64,000 bases of DNA, taken from IMG/VR virus record IMGVR_UViG_3300040770_000152, positions 1 to 64,000 of that record. One strand, 5' to 3'. The first letter of the stretch is position 1. Each line of letters starts with the position of its first letter. This document shows positions 34,215 through 43,149 of the stretch, in pieces. The notes under the pieces were generated by a model. The model was not told the DNA's origin. It was given only the letters and a program-made list of their open reading frames with translations, and ran no database searches. This stretch comes from a virus. Position numbers and translations under genes: made by a program.

Positions 34215-35340
34215 TGATTTAGGAGTAACGCTTAAAGCGCTACAAAAAAAGTATGGTGAGAACGTTATTACATACGGAAACCAGTTGCAACCAATACGAA
34301 AGATACCTTTGGGTATACCTGCTTTTGACTACGTAACTACTGGGGGATTTCCAGTACATAGGTTTACTGAACTCTACGGAGATTTTAGTTCTCTTAAAAG
34401 TTATTTTACTTACGTAGGTATAGGAAAATTTCAAAAATATGATTGGGCTAACAACTTTAATGATGTACTATCTGTGGATGTTAAAGTGGGTAAAGATGGT
34501 TTACCAAAGGTAACCAAGATTAAAACACCTAGGTCTTATAAACCTAAATTAGACCCAGTTTATAAGTTTTGCGTTCTTATAGATCTAGAAGGTACTTATG
34601 ACAGAGCTTGGGGTAAAAAACTTGGTATTGACAACGAGGCTTTAATTTACATTAATCCAAGTTCCTTAAACGTTTCTATAGATTTGTTAGACGCGTTCCT
34701 TAGTAACGTAGATATTTCTTTAGTGGTTTTTGATAGTATGATTGCTATAGGTGCCGATGCCGAAGCAGATGCTAGTATGGAGAAAGAACAAATGGGTGTA
34801 AATGCTAAGTTTTGGAATAAGGCTATGCGTAAAATTACTGCAGCCATGAATCGAAATCCAGAAAAAGATGTAACGTTAGCCATGATTAATGGTGCTTATG
34901 AAAAGTTAGGTATGGTATTCGGGGACCCCGAACAAACTAAAAATGGTAAAGGTGTAGGTTTAGCTAAAAGTATGTCTATTCGTAGTAGTGCTTTAAAGAC
35001 TCAGAGTGATACTGTAGAAGGTGTTACACTGGTTAAAGGTAGAAACATCACTTTACGTAATAAGAAGAACAAAGTGGGCGCACCATTCAGAGAAGCTTCT
35101 CTATACTTTTCTTTTGTTGATGATGGTATAATGGAAGCTGGCGACACAGATATTGTTTCCCAGTTAGTGACCTTGGCTACTTCTCACGGTTTAATTACCC
35201 GAAAAGGTGCTTACTATAGTTACAAGGACTATAAGATTAATGGTTTTGACAACTTCTGTAACGTTTTCATAGAAGATGTAGAAAAACGTAATGATTTATT
35301 TGACACTGTTTATAAAGAAATAATTTTTAAAGATGCGTGA
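34207..35340 (+). CDS. RecA/UvsX-like recombinase
   Basis: Strand-exchange ATPase. I use the ATG at 34207, giving 377 residues; an ATG at 34183 would overlap the upstream gene more. The RecA core has LGIPAFDYVTTGGFP, Walker A GDFSSLKS at 58-65 and Walker B LVVFDSM near 175-181. Position six of Walker A is Leu, not Gly. T4 UvsX carries Phe there (GPSKSFKS), so this looks like the UvsX branch. It should work with the UvsW-like helicase and the SSB in recombination-dependent replication. Confidence 0.85.
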   Translation: MSDDLGVTLKALQKKYGENVITYGNQLQPIRKIPLGIPAFDYVTTGGFPVHRFTELYGDFSSLKSYFTYVGIGKFQKYDWANNFNDVLSVDVKVGKDGLPKVTKIKTPRSYKPKLDPVYKFCVLIDLEGTYDRAWGKKLGIDNEALIYINPSSLNVSIDLLDAFLSNVDISLVVFDSMIAIGADAEADASMEKEQMGVNAKFWNKAMRKITAAMNRNPEKDVTLAMINGAYEKLGMVFGDPEQTKNGKGVGLAKSMSIRSSALKTQSDTVEGVTLVKGRNITLRNKKNKVGAPFREASLYFSFVDDGIMEAGDTDIVSQLVTLATSHGLITRKGAYYSYKDYKINGFDNFCNVFIEDVEKRNDLFDTVYKEIIFKDA

Positions 35341-35824
35341 GGATAAAACTGTTACACAATTTAGAGATATAGCCAGTTCCCCGATAGTAAAATTTTCGGG
35401 GAAAGCTACTATGCTCATAAAAGCCAATACTACAGGTAATCTGTTAACTTACCCTATACTGTTACCTTTTGATGGAGACGAGACAAACTTTAGGATAGAC
35501 TACTTTAACGAACTTAATAAACTACACGCACAAGGTAAATTAGAGGAGTTGTTGCAATTTAATTTTTTACATTCCTCAGGTGAAGAAGAAAAGTTACTTA
35601 CTAGTCAGGAACTATTTGACTTACTAAATGAGAGTATAGAGACGAATACTAAGGTTTGTACGCTTGAAGAGGTAACTAAAAAAGTACCTAAATTTTATAG
35701 ACCCGTTGTTAGGTTTATGGCAGATAAACGAAATACAGGATTATTTATTATAATTCTTGTATCTGTAGTAGCTAATATAGCCACCTTAATAAATATTTTT
35801 ATATGGCTCTTCCTAAACACCTAA
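35333..35824 (+). CDS. Unknown protein with C-terminal membrane anchor
   Basis: 163 residues, starting within the end of the recombinase gene. The soluble N-terminal part is followed by one hydrophobic helix at about 138-160, making it tail-anchored. It overlaps the next gene by 22 nt. No motif recognised. It may place a replication or recombination part at the membrane, but that is only a guess. Confidence 0.65.
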   Translation: MREDKTVTQFRDIASSPIVKFSGKATMLIKANTTGNLLTYPILLPFDGDETNFRIDYFNELNKLHAQGKLEELLQFNFLHSSGEEEKLLTSQELFDLLNESIETNTKVCTLEEVTKKVPKFYRPVVRFMADKRNTGLFIIILVSVVANIATLINIFIWLFLNT

Positions 35825-36156
35825 GACCTCCGGATACTCCACAAGTAAAAGGTCGAAAATATGAGACGGTACTGGCTAAAACTCTCGGTGGTAGAGTTGC
35901 AGTAAATTCAGGTGCTACTTTTGGTGAGAACGATATTATAGCTGACTTTTGTGAAGTAGAAGCTAAATTAACTACCAACGAAAGTTACAGTTTAAAAGCT
36001 AAGTATTTTCGGGAAGTAAAGAAGAAGTGTAGCATTAAAAAAATTCCTATAATGGTGGTAAACTTTGAAAAGTACAAGGACAGTTACGCTATTGTACCAA
36101 TGGAAGATTTTGAGTTCTTACTGGAAACCTTAGAAAACCTAAAAAATAAGCTGTAA
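35803..36156 (+). CDS. PD-(D/E)xK nuclease-like, possible Holliday-junction resolvase
   Basis: A 117-residue protein with the Hjc-type layout: Glu21, the SGATFGENDIIADF loop with Asp44, and Glu53-x-Lys55 (EVEAK) as the catalytic core. Size and charge fit a small resolvase. It sits with the RecA-like and MoxR genes, so processing of branched DNA is likely. The motif spacing is good, but the family is degenerate. Confidence 0.62.
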   Translation: MALPKHLRPPDTPQVKGRKYETVLAKTLGGRVAVNSGATFGENDIIADFCEVEAKLTTNESYSLKAKYFREVKKKCSIKKIPIMVVNFEKYKDSYAIVPMEDFEFLLETLENLKNKL

Positions 36157-36200
36157 AAATGTATTAGTTACGCAATTTAAAAATCTTTATAATTACACCA

Positions 36201-36398
36201 ATGCAAAGTAAACCAAAGTACAGATTTGAGTTCAAGATAAAGCAGCACCCTACAACAGGTGTATGCAAGATTACCAAATACAAGGTAAACGTAATTACAG
36301 GTAAAGTGCTTTCTTATAGTACTGCCTACAAAAATTTAGATTTGTCTACTGCTAATGAGTATATGTACTTTTTAGAACGAGGCAAACTTCCTATCTAA
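36201..36398 (+). CDS. Small unknown basic protein, 65 aa
   Basis: A Lys/Tyr-rich 65-residue protein (KPKYRFEFKIKQHPTTG..) of beta-hairpin appearance. Precedes the MoxR gene by 31 nt. Possibly nucleic-acid binding by charge. No family recognised. Confidence 0.62.
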   Translation: MQSKPKYRFEFKIKQHPTTGVCKITKYKVNVITGKVLSYSTAYKNLDLSTANEYMYFLERGKLPI

Positions 36399-36429
36399 CA
36401 AAGAGTTTAATTTTAAAAAATCTATATAA

Positions 36430-37617
36430 ATGTATTTAATAACTGTAGTTGAAGAACGCACGGGGTATAAGTTACGCCCAGTCGCAGGACAAGTAGATCC
36501 TGATGGCAATGATATTGATAATTCCATGAATGTTCAGGGAGACACCGCAATAAGATCACTACTAGGTGTAGGAGCAATTCTTTATGCACCAAAGTTAATT
36601 GCCCGAGGAAAGTACTACCAAACTGATGGAGTTTTCTGCTGTGATGCAGCCTTAGCAAAGGTACACTCGCTAACTTTAGCACCACCTGAGGGTCTAGAGC
36701 TTTACAATAAGTACTTAATGAGTGTTAAAAAAGGTAAACCCTTAAGTACGGTAGCCGAAATCGACAAGACTAGTTTTCTAGGTAAGTTAATGAAGCATCC
36801 TAAGTATGGTATTCCCGATTTTGAGGAAACTGGTTTTCACGTAGATAAAGACGACTGGTTCCTATTACTAAGGAATTTGAAACGCAAAGAAAGTACCATG
36901 ATTTATGGACCTACAGGTTCAGGTAAAACTGAGTTAGTAATGCTCATGGCTCAATCTCTTAAAGTGGACATAGAAATTTTTGATATGGGTTCTGCTTTAG
37001 ATCCTACCGCTACCCTTGTAGGTGTGCATAGATTAGAAGATGGTGCTTCCATATTTGACTATTCCAGATTTTACCATGCAATACAAAAACCAGGTATTGT
37101 ACTTTTAGATGAATTATCCAGAGCGCCAGAGAATACAACAAATTTATTGCTTCCTTGTTTAGATTCCCGTAGAACATTGTATACTGATATAGGTAGTGGT
37201 AAAGTAGCTAGAGAAGTTTCTGTACACCCTGACTGCGTTTTTATAGCTACCGCAAACGTAGGTAGTGAATACGTGGGTGTAAACTTACTCGATAAAGCTG
37301 TACTTTCTAGATTTTTTAAACTAGAGCTTGACTACCCTAGTAGAGAAATAGAAATAAGTATTTTGGAGAATCGTACTGGTATCGATAGAAAAGATGCTGA
37401 AACAGTAACTAAAATTTGCCAAGATATTAGAGGCGGTTATCTAAAGGGTACCTTATCTAGAGATGTGAGTATAAGAGAAAGTCTAAGTATAGGTAACTTA
37501 ATCAGGGATGGTTACGATACACTAACGGCACTAAAATTAGTTTTAATTCCTTGCTTTGAAGGTTCTGTAGATGGAGGAGACCGTTCTGTAGTACTTGCAA
37601 AAATAATAGCCCACTAA
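36430..37617 (+). CDS. MoxR/CobS-like AAA+ ATPase
   Basis: The 395-residue protein has a short N-terminal domain. Its AAA+ core has Walker A GPTGSGKT at 160-167, the insert GSALDPTATLVG, Walker B GIVLLDELSRAP near 222-233, sensor FIATAN near 277-282 and an arginine-finger region LSRFF. This is the MoxR branch, whose members act with VWA-domain partners to remodel or insert metal into a target. The partner is encoded 2 nt downstream. Similar pairs, often labelled cobaltochelatase CobS/CobT, occur in large phages, with unknown role. Confidence 0.85.
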   Translation: MYLITVVEERTGYKLRPVAGQVDPDGNDIDNSMNVQGDTAIRSLLGVGAILYAPKLIARGKYYQTDGVFCCDAALAKVHSLTLAPPEGLELYNKYLMSVKKGKPLSTVAEIDKTSFLGKLMKHPKYGIPDFEETGFHVDKDDWFLLLRNLKRKESTMIYGPTGSGKTELVMLMAQSLKVDIEIFDMGSALDPTATLVGVHRLEDGASIFDYSRFYHAIQKPGIVLLDELSRAPENTTNLLLPCLDSRRTLYTDIGSGKVAREVSVHPDCVFIATANVGSEYVGVNLLDKAVLSRFFKLELDYPSREIEISILENRTGIDRKDAETVTKICQDIRGGYLKGTLSRDVSIRESLSIGNLIRDGYDTLTALKLVLIPCFEGSVDGGDRSVVLAKIIAH

Positions 37618-37619
37618 CC

Positions 37620-39452
37620 ATGCCTAGACTATCACCAAAAACAAAAAGTATAGATTCCGAGCCTATACCTCTAGAACCAATATCGCCCCTAGAGGCACTA
37701 TTAGATAATTGGATCACCAAACGTGGCGATTATTTTGTTACCGCTTTCCTAGATAGTACAGTTATGTGGGAAGAAAAAATAGACATAGAATCAGTACCTT
37801 TTATCCAGTATTTAGTTACATCACTAAAGTTAGACAAGTTTTATAAAACTAAAGAGCTTATTAGAATAAAGGCTTTTGCTTTCGCTAGAAACACTCTTCA
37901 TTCAATAGATGTAAATACCTTGGAATATCATCTTAGAATTTCTGATGGTACTGATAGTTTTACGGACGGTAAAAAAATTGTAATATCAGGAAAAGTACTT
38001 GAACTAAAAGAGTCTAAGTATGAAGATCTAAGTGGTTATGATGTTTTCATTGGTTTAGCGTTGCATGAGGGTTGCCACATACTCTACACTGATTTTAAAG
38101 AGTACTCAGAATTCCTAGCGTCCAAAGATTTACCTAAGGGTGCTTCTGCCTTACTACATACAATTGTAAATATTCTAGAGGACGAACGCATAGAAAGAAA
38201 GTTGTTAGATAAATATCCGGGACACGGTAACTTTCTAGCACGCCTTAAGGAATACTACTTTGGGGGTATTAGAAAAAAAGACGAGTTGAGTGAGGAGGAG
38301 AATGTAACTGAATTTTTAAATTTATTTTTACAGATCATTAGATACCCAAAATACCTAGATAGTTTGCTTGTAGAGCGCTATATAGACTTACTGTTTAGTA
38401 TTAAAGAAATACTGCTACCCTACCCAGAGGAAATGGGTGAGTGTTTAGATAAATCTTATGAAGTTTTTGAACTTATACTAGAGTACTTTGATTTACGTTT
38501 TGAACGTGAAGAAGATGATGAAGAACTAGCTAAAGCTTCTGATGAAATATCTAAAGCAGGTGGTGGGGGTGTTTCTAAAATAGCCGTATCTTCTAGTGAA
38601 GACTCCTCTGACACTGGGGGTAGTATGCCTTCCAAAGGTAAGGAAGAATCAATATTAGATGGTGAGTATTCTTTCAGCGAAGAAGGTTTAAAAGTTCTAG
38701 CTGATAATAGTACTAAAGAAAAGTATAATGAAATACTGGATAGACTAAGAAAGTACTTGCCAGGTTTTAGACACTTTTTATTTTATAACACTTATGTTAA
38801 GCACAGAAATTTAGTGGGTTTAAAAAGTGGTAACTTAGATACTAATAAATTAGTTGAGGGTTTCCAAGGCGTGCAAAGTATTTATGCACGTAAAGAAAAG
38901 CCAGTACTAAAACGTTTAACAGTATCGCTATTAGTTGACATGAGTGGAAGTATGGGCGGTGATTGTATTAAAAGAGCTAGGGAGTGTGCCGTTTTACTTA
39001 CTGAGGTATTTTCTACTAATAAAATGGTGGATCTATATGTGTACGGATATACTGGTCAGGACATAACTAGTCATAAGGCTGAATTGTATGAGTACTACAC
39101 CCCTAAGAACCCTAGAAAGTACAGCCTTGTTAACATGGTTGCTAAATCTCAGAACTTGGATGGATTTTCACTATTGCAAATGAGAAACGAGATTAGAAAA
39201 GATACCAATAATGATGTTCTTACTTTTATGATTTCTGACGGAGAGCCTTATGCTACAGGGTACTCAGGTAGGGCAGCAATAGACCATTTAAAAGGGGCTG
39301 TTACCGAATTGGAGAAAGATAAATTTAAAATTATTCACATAGCTGTAGGCTACAGTGGTTTACCTGACGTATATAAAAATTTGGTACTGGTGGAAGATGT
39401 TGCTACCTTAGCAAATGATTTATACATATTGGTAAAGCGTACTATAAAATAA
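37620..39452 (+). CDS. VWA-domain protein with HExxH segment, CobT/ViaA-like
   Basis: The 610-residue partner of the MoxR ATPase. An N-terminal domain contains HEGCH at 149-153 in an amphipathic helix, fitting a metallopeptidase-like helper domain. An acidic, Ser/Gly-rich linker runs from about 295 to 345. The C-terminal VWA domain has an intact MIDAS motif DMSGS at 440-444 and SDGEPYATG near 540. Whether the HExxH site is catalytic is unknown. The pairing strongly suggests a joint remodelling machine; the target is unknown. Confidence 0.8.
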   Translation: MPRLSPKTKSIDSEPIPLEPISPLEALLDNWITKRGDYFVTAFLDSTVMWEEKIDIESVPFIQYLVTSLKLDKFYKTKELIRIKAFAFARNTLHSIDVNTLEYHLRISDGTDSFTDGKKIVISGKVLELKESKYEDLSGYDVFIGLALHEGCHILYTDFKEYSEFLASKDLPKGASALLHTIVNILEDERIERKLLDKYPGHGNFLARLKEYYFGGIRKKDELSEEENVTEFLNLFLQIIRYPKYLDSLLVERYIDLLFSIKEILLPYPEEMGECLDKSYEVFELILEYFDLRFEREEDDEELAKASDEISKAGGGGVSKIAVSSSEDSSDTGGSMPSKGKEESILDGEYSFSEEGLKVLADNSTKEKYNEILDRLRKYLPGFRHFLFYNTYVKHRNLVGLKSGNLDTNKLVEGFQGVQSIYARKEKPVLKRLTVSLLVDMSGSMGGDCIKRARECAVLLTEVFSTNKMVDLYVYGYTGQDITSHKAELYEYYTPKNPRKYSLVNMVAKSQNLDGFSLLQMRNEIRKDTNNDVLTFMISDGEPYATGYSGRAAIDHLKGAVTELEKDKFKIIHIAVGYSGLPDVYKNLVLVEDVATLANDLYILVKRTIK

Positions 39453-39459
39453 CTAAATT

Positions 39460-39711
39460 GTGAGGTACAAGAAAGCCAAAGTAGAGACACTATGGGAGCA
39501 GAGTGCTATTTTTCACAGCCTTATTGATGATTTGTTACACAATAATCCTGAGATAATATTAACAAGAACTTTTACGGGTAGACAAAGTGTGATAATAGAA
39601 TTACCATGTTCTTGCAAAGAGTATCAGTTTACCCAACTACTTAGCCCTGATTGTTTCTACGAGGCTAGTTATTACTTTTGTGCCTACCATAAAAAACTAT
39701 TAAATGAGTAA
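39460..39711 (+). CDS. Unknown Cys-containing protein, 83 aa
   Basis: Starts with GTG. The 83-residue product has a CSC pair near 52-54, and further Cys and His later (CFYEASYYFCAYHKK), which could bind zinc. Overlaps the nuclease gene by 8 nt, suggesting coupling. No family recognised. Confidence 0.6.
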   Translation: MRYKKAKVETLWEQSAIFHSLIDDLLHNNPEIILTRTFTGRQSVIIELPCSCKEYQFTQLLSPDCFYEASYYFCAYHKKLLNE

Positions 39712-40549
39712 AAGCCTAAAAAAATTACTGACAGCTAAAGTTGGTGCAGATTCTAAAATAGCTACTCTAGAGGATGCTATATACCGAGCCATTAAAGACA
39801 AACCCATAAGAGACGATAAAAAAATAGTAGAGTCCGCCAAAAAACTTACCCGAGCGCTTATGCTAGTAGCTAGAGGAGAGTACGTAGACTTTGATACTAT
39901 TAATAATCTATACCTAAACTTTTCCTCAGAGTACCATGCTGAACCTCCTAGAGATAAAAGAAAAGTTCACCCAAGTTCCCTTAGGCGTGAGTGTGAAAGA
40001 AATATGTATTACTCTCTAGGGGGTTTTGCATACAGTGATAGAGTAGCCGACTTTATTGATGGTAGGCTACAATTAATATTTGACCAAGGACACTGGTTTC
40101 ATAGTTACATACAATCAGCCCTTTACAGAGCAGGAATACTTATTCAAGCAGAAGTTCCTATTGTAGACAAAAAAAGGTTTATTGGTGGTAGGATGGACGG
40201 TAAAATAATTTGGCAGGGAGAAGTAATGGCTCTCGAAGTTAAAACTATGAACTCTTTTCGTTTCCGTACAGGTAAAATAGCTCCTTTCGAGGATAACATC
40301 TATCAGAATAGTTTTTACGCAAATCATTTAGGCATTAAAAAAATTCTGTTTCTATACTTCAATAAAGATACTTCGGAGATTGCTATACACATACTGAAGA
40401 CTAATACTACTATGGCTACTTTAGCTAATGAGAAAATAGATGCTGTTCTACACAGTATAGAAATTGAAAAAGCCCCTAGGAGAGTTTGTACTAGTAAAGA
40501 TTCAGATCAAGCCAAAAAATGTCCTTTCAGAACTTTATGTTTTAAATAG
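39704..40549 (+). CDS. Cas4/RecB-family PD-(D/E)xK exonuclease
   Basis: A 281-residue nuclease. It has an HPSSLRRECERNMYY start, a GHWFHSYIQSALY helix, GGRMDG near 161-166, the catalytic Glu178-x-Lys180 in LEVKT, and a QNSFYANHLG motif. The Cys pattern (CERN early, then C....KKCPFRTLC at the end) suggests a 4Fe-4S cluster as in Cas4/AddB enzymes. It probably resects DNA ends for RecA-like loading. It is not associated with any CRISPR array. Confidence 0.78.
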   Translation: MSKSLKKLLTAKVGADSKIATLEDAIYRAIKDKPIRDDKKIVESAKKLTRALMLVARGEYVDFDTINNLYLNFSSEYHAEPPRDKRKVHPSSLRRECERNMYYSLGGFAYSDRVADFIDGRLQLIFDQGHWFHSYIQSALYRAGILIQAEVPIVDKKRFIGGRMDGKIIWQGEVMALEVKTMNSFRFRTGKIAPFEDNIYQNSFYANHLGIKKILFLYFNKDTSEIAIHILKTNTTMATLANEKIDAVLHSIEIEKAPRRVCTSKDSDQAKKCPFRTLCFK

Positions 40550-40587
40550 TCGTGCAAAAAAGATACAAAAATTAAAGTAAACTAACC

Positions 40588-40707
40588 ATGAAAAAAAGAC
40601 ACAAAAATTATATTAGAATAGCCGTTGTAGTACTAATTTTAGACATATTTGCGGCTATTGTATTAGCAAGTTACATTTTGGTTGCAACCTATAAATACTT
40701 AAACTAG
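40588..40707 (+). CDS. Small single-pass membrane protein, 39 aa
   Basis: A 39-codon frame with basic start (KKRHKNYIR), one membrane helix (about 11-34) and a short polar end. It begins behind an A-rich leader (actaaccATG) and stops 1 nt before the next gene. Composition and spacing support a real membrane peptide of unknown role. Confidence 0.55.
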   Translation: MKKRHKNYIRIAVVVLILDIFAAIVLASYILVATYKYLN

Positions 40708-40708
40708 A

Positions 40709-41194
40709 ATGAAAGAAATACCTAAAAGAAGAAGAGGCACACCCGCTAAATTTCCTGATGAAGTAGCCAAAAGACCGAGTGCTTACACTAAATTTAGAGC
40801 TGGGTTTTCTGTACTTAAAAAACCAGAACTAGATAGTCCCACTATGCCCAAGAGAGTTTCCGTACTAAGTTCAGATGCAATATCTGACCTAATGTTTAGG
40901 ATTAGTGCTTGGCGTGATTACACGGACGACCTTATTTACGAGGCTACTACCGAGTACTTAATGGCTAAGGAAAAGCACCAGTATCAGTGGGATATTTCGA
41001 TTATTGTCGCTAAGGGATCTTCTGTAAAAGAAAAAGAGGCTAATGTTAGAGTACTTCAAAAAGTAAAAATACTACGTGAAGATATGCTAGAGAAAGAGAT
41101 GTATCTAGATTTACTTGAACGTAAGCATGAAAATTATAGTAACAATATTTCGATAATTTCTAGAGAGATAAGTCGTAGGTCTAATCTTAGTTAG
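40709..41194 (+). CDS. Unknown protein, 161 aa
   Basis: A basic N-terminus (PKRRRGTPAK) and Pro-rich first third are followed by two long helices that look like a coiled coil (about 70-150). It precedes the nuclease-like gene by 1 nt. It resembles phage proteins of unknown function in recombination regions, but I cannot name a family. Confidence 0.68.
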   Translation: MKEIPKRRRGTPAKFPDEVAKRPSAYTKFRAGFSVLKKPELDSPTMPKRVSVLSSDAISDLMFRISAWRDYTDDLIYEATTEYLMAKEKHQYQWDISIIVAKGSSVKEKEANVRVLQKVKILREDMLEKEMYLDLLERKHENYSNNISIISREISRRSNLS

Positions 41195-41195
41195 T

Positions 41196-41831
41196 ATGAA
41201 AGAGGAAAAAGAAAATGAGTATGAAAAAAACTTTGAGTACTGGTTACAGGAATTACTAGAGTTGGATTTAATACTAGCCTACACACACCAACCAAAGACC
41301 TTTGAACTTTACCCACCTTTGGAAGTACCCTATCTAGAGAAACTTAAAACTAAAGACAAACCAAAATTCTTTAATATACTCAGAGACATTAAGTACACGG
41401 CTGACTTTAGTTTTATAGTAAACAAGAACAAAAATCTTGCTCACCTAATAGGTCACTTAAATAAGGATTTTTTGTACTCTGACCCCAGAGAATTTCTGTT
41501 TTACACTACTCAGGTTACTAGATCAGGACATCCTATAGTAATAGTCGATATTAAACCCTCTAGTCAAGCTACTAGGTTTAGTAGTGCTTTAGGTTCGTCC
41601 AGAGAGTTCCCCGTTAAGCAGAGAATACTTTATGATAAACAAGGTATATTCGTTAACAAGGTGGTTCCCTACGGTTCTAAGGATTGTCTTTTTGGTAAAA
41701 CGTTTACTCCAGAGAATTTCTACTTCACTGATAAGCGCACAAAAATAAGGTCGGTCCCAAAAGATAAAGATAAAAAACCTTTATACGTTCCCATACTAAT
41801 TAACAGTTGGAAATTAATTCACGAACACTAA
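41196..41831 (+). CDS. Putative PD-(D/E)xK nuclease (DUF1064-like)
   Basis: A 211-residue protein whose centre has the pattern Y-x-A-DF-S (DIKYTADFSFIVN) followed by IVIVDIKPSSQ. The spaced D and D-x-K are like those of DUF1064/T7-endonuclease-I-type proteins. The N-terminal helix is acidic. The spacing between the two motifs is longer than usual, so I call it tentatively. Confidence 0.5.
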   Translation: MKEEKENEYEKNFEYWLQELLELDLILAYTHQPKTFELYPPLEVPYLEKLKTKDKPKFFNILRDIKYTADFSFIVNKNKNLAHLIGHLNKDFLYSDPREFLFYTTQVTRSGHPIVIVDIKPSSQATRFSSALGSSREFPVKQRILYDKQGIFVNKVVPYGSKDCLFGKTFTPENFYFTDKRTKIRSVPKDKDKKPLYVPILINSWKLIHEH

Positions 41832-41849
41832 CCAATAATTATAATAGAT

Positions 41850-42020
41850 ATGAAAGAATTACAAATTTGGAAGCATGATAGTCTCATTAAGAGTATTTCA
41901 GTAAGTAGTAAAAAAGAAGCCTTAGAAGAAAAGACCCGTTACTTGGGGGTACAATTGAAACATGAAGAAAATAAAGCTAAAGATTATTTGTTCATTTATT
42001 TCGTAAGACAAACACTTTAG
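41850..42020 (+). CDS. Small unknown protein, 56 aa
   Basis: A 56-codon frame behind an A/T-rich leader (ataatagatATG), ending 4 nt before the next gene. The product (MKELQIWKHDSLIKS..) reads as a short beta-alpha domain rich in Lys and Glu. Spacing and codon use match the neighbours. Confidence 0.6.
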   Translation: MKELQIWKHDSLIKSISVSSKKEALEEKTRYLGVQLKHEENKAKDYLFIYFVRQTL

Positions 42021-42024
42021 AATT

Positions 42025-42306
42025 ATGAAGACAACAATATTACAGATAATTATTTTTTTAGTTTGTATTTTATTTGTTTCCCGACCTACTGTAAATTTTA
42101 GACCCTTTAGTTTACAGTTTGAGCGTGGTTACTACGCACTAGGCTTATTCTTAGTTTTGCTTGGTGTACAATTTATAGTCCACGGAATTAGAAAAGAAAC
42201 TAAAATGGAGATGTACGATTTCTTAGAAGATAAAATTTCTGAATTAGCTAAAATTAAAAAAGAAGAAAAAGAAAAAACAGAGGAAATAAATCGGTTAATA
42301 CCGTAA
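42025..42306 (+). CDS. Two-helix membrane protein with coiled-coil end
   Basis: 93 residues: membrane helices at about 4-20 and 36-54, then a Glu/Lys-rich helix (about 62-90). Such a layout occurs in holin-like or membrane-tether proteins. It is the last gene before a short intergenic region, and its role is unknown. Confidence 0.6.
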   Translation: MKTTILQIIIFLVCILFVSRPTVNFRPFSLQFERGYYALGLFLVLLGVQFIVHGIRKETKMEMYDFLEDKISELAKIKKEEKEKTEEINRLIP

Positions 42307-42318
42307 GTAGGGGTAAGA

Positions 42319-42350
42319 GACTTGCAGTTTTGTAGATTTCTCTGCAAGTC
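42319..42350 (+). promoter_or_regulatory. Strong hairpin without T tail
   Basis: A perfect 9-bp stem, GACTTGCAG (42319-42327) with CTGCAAGTC (42342-42350), has a 14-nt loop. No T tract follows, so it is not a standard terminator. It may be a processing or regulatory RNA element between two transcription units. A TAGTTTTG box (42430-42437) downstream could be the -7 element of a promoter for the next gene. Confidence 0.45.
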
Positions 42351-42453
42351 ACCACTACTGTAGCTAACTAATTTATTTTGTACACATAAAAAATTACCTA
42401 GGCTGTATGCATCGTGCGTTAATATTTTGTAGTTTTGAGCAAAACAAATTATT

Positions 42454-42756
42454 ATGGCGCAAGATTCAGAAAACTCAAAAGTTTTTAAAGTGGCTTCTAC
42501 TACCAGTTGTACGGTACTAGCCTCTGGATTATTCAAAGAATTAACTAAAAGTCCTCCAACAGAGTTACGTGTTAGAGCTGTAGGTGCTTCCGCACTTAAC
42601 CAAGCTATAAAAGCTGTAGCTAATTTAAACAGTTTATTGGCTTCTAAAAATAAGTGGGCTTCTGTAGTTCCTTATTTTGACCAAGTTAAATTTCCTGATT
42701 CAGATAAGCTGTACACCGTACTGGAGATGAAATTAATACTACACGAGGTATGTTAG
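42454..42756 (+). CDS. SpoVS/Alba-like protein
   Basis: A 100-residue protein. The core reads KVFKVASTTSCTVLASGLFKEL.. and VRAVGASALNQAIKAVANLN (about 40-59), matching the SpoVS family, which has an Alba-type fold. Alba-like proteins bind DNA or RNA, so a role in coating phage nucleic acid is plausible. It overlaps the protease gene by 7 nt. Confidence 0.75.
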   Translation: MAQDSENSKVFKVASTTSCTVLASGLFKELTKSPPTELRVRAVGASALNQAIKAVANLNSLLASKNKWASVVPYFDQVKFPDSDKLYTVLEMKLILHEVC

Positions 42757-43142
42757 GAAAATTTGTTTACTTAGAAAAATTTCAAGATGGTATAAGAATG
42801 GTACTTGAATTATCTATTAATGGTAACAAGATTAAAGCTCTTATTGACACGGGTGCTTCTGTAAATTACTTTTGCAGTTCGCTTAAATTTTTAGAGGTAA
42901 ATAAAAAAGACTATGCCAGTGTTACTGGTTTCACGGGACATACTAAAAGAGCGTACGGTATCAAGGTATTTAAAACAGATCTACTAGACTTGGAGTTCTC
43001 CAATTTTTACCAGTTAAGTTTAGATCACCTAGGTGTTAACTGCGTTATGGGTATTGACTTTTTAGTTAAGAATGGTATTCAGTTAAACATTCCAGAGTGC
43101 AACTATGAAAAAATTACGGGCGTAAATGTAATTGTATTGTAA
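42750..43142 (+). CDS. Retropepsin-like aspartic protease
   Basis: A 130-residue protein with the single-domain retropepsin layout. The active-site loop is IDTGAS (32-37, Asp33). A flap-like middle follows, then the LGVNCVMGIDFLVKNG segment that resembles the hydrophobic ILG/GxDxL element near 96-110. Such enzymes act as homodimers. The gene lies between a nucleic-acid-binding protein and a Lys-rich protein, both possible substrates. Retropepsin-like genes are uncommon in tailed phages. The call is based on motif and length. Confidence 0.68.
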   Translation: MLGKFVYLEKFQDGIRMVLELSINGNKIKALIDTGASVNYFCSSLKFLEVNKKDYASVTGFTGHTKRAYGIKVFKTDLLDLEFSNFYQLSLDHLGVNCVMGIDFLVKNGIQLNIPECNYEKITGVNVIVL

Positions 43143-43149
43143 AAATTGT

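Noticed and set aside
36430-39452. Cobalt chelatase (CobS/CobT) for cobalamin
   Set aside because: No other cobalamin gene is present; the pair is better described as MoxR ATPase plus VWA partner of unknown role.
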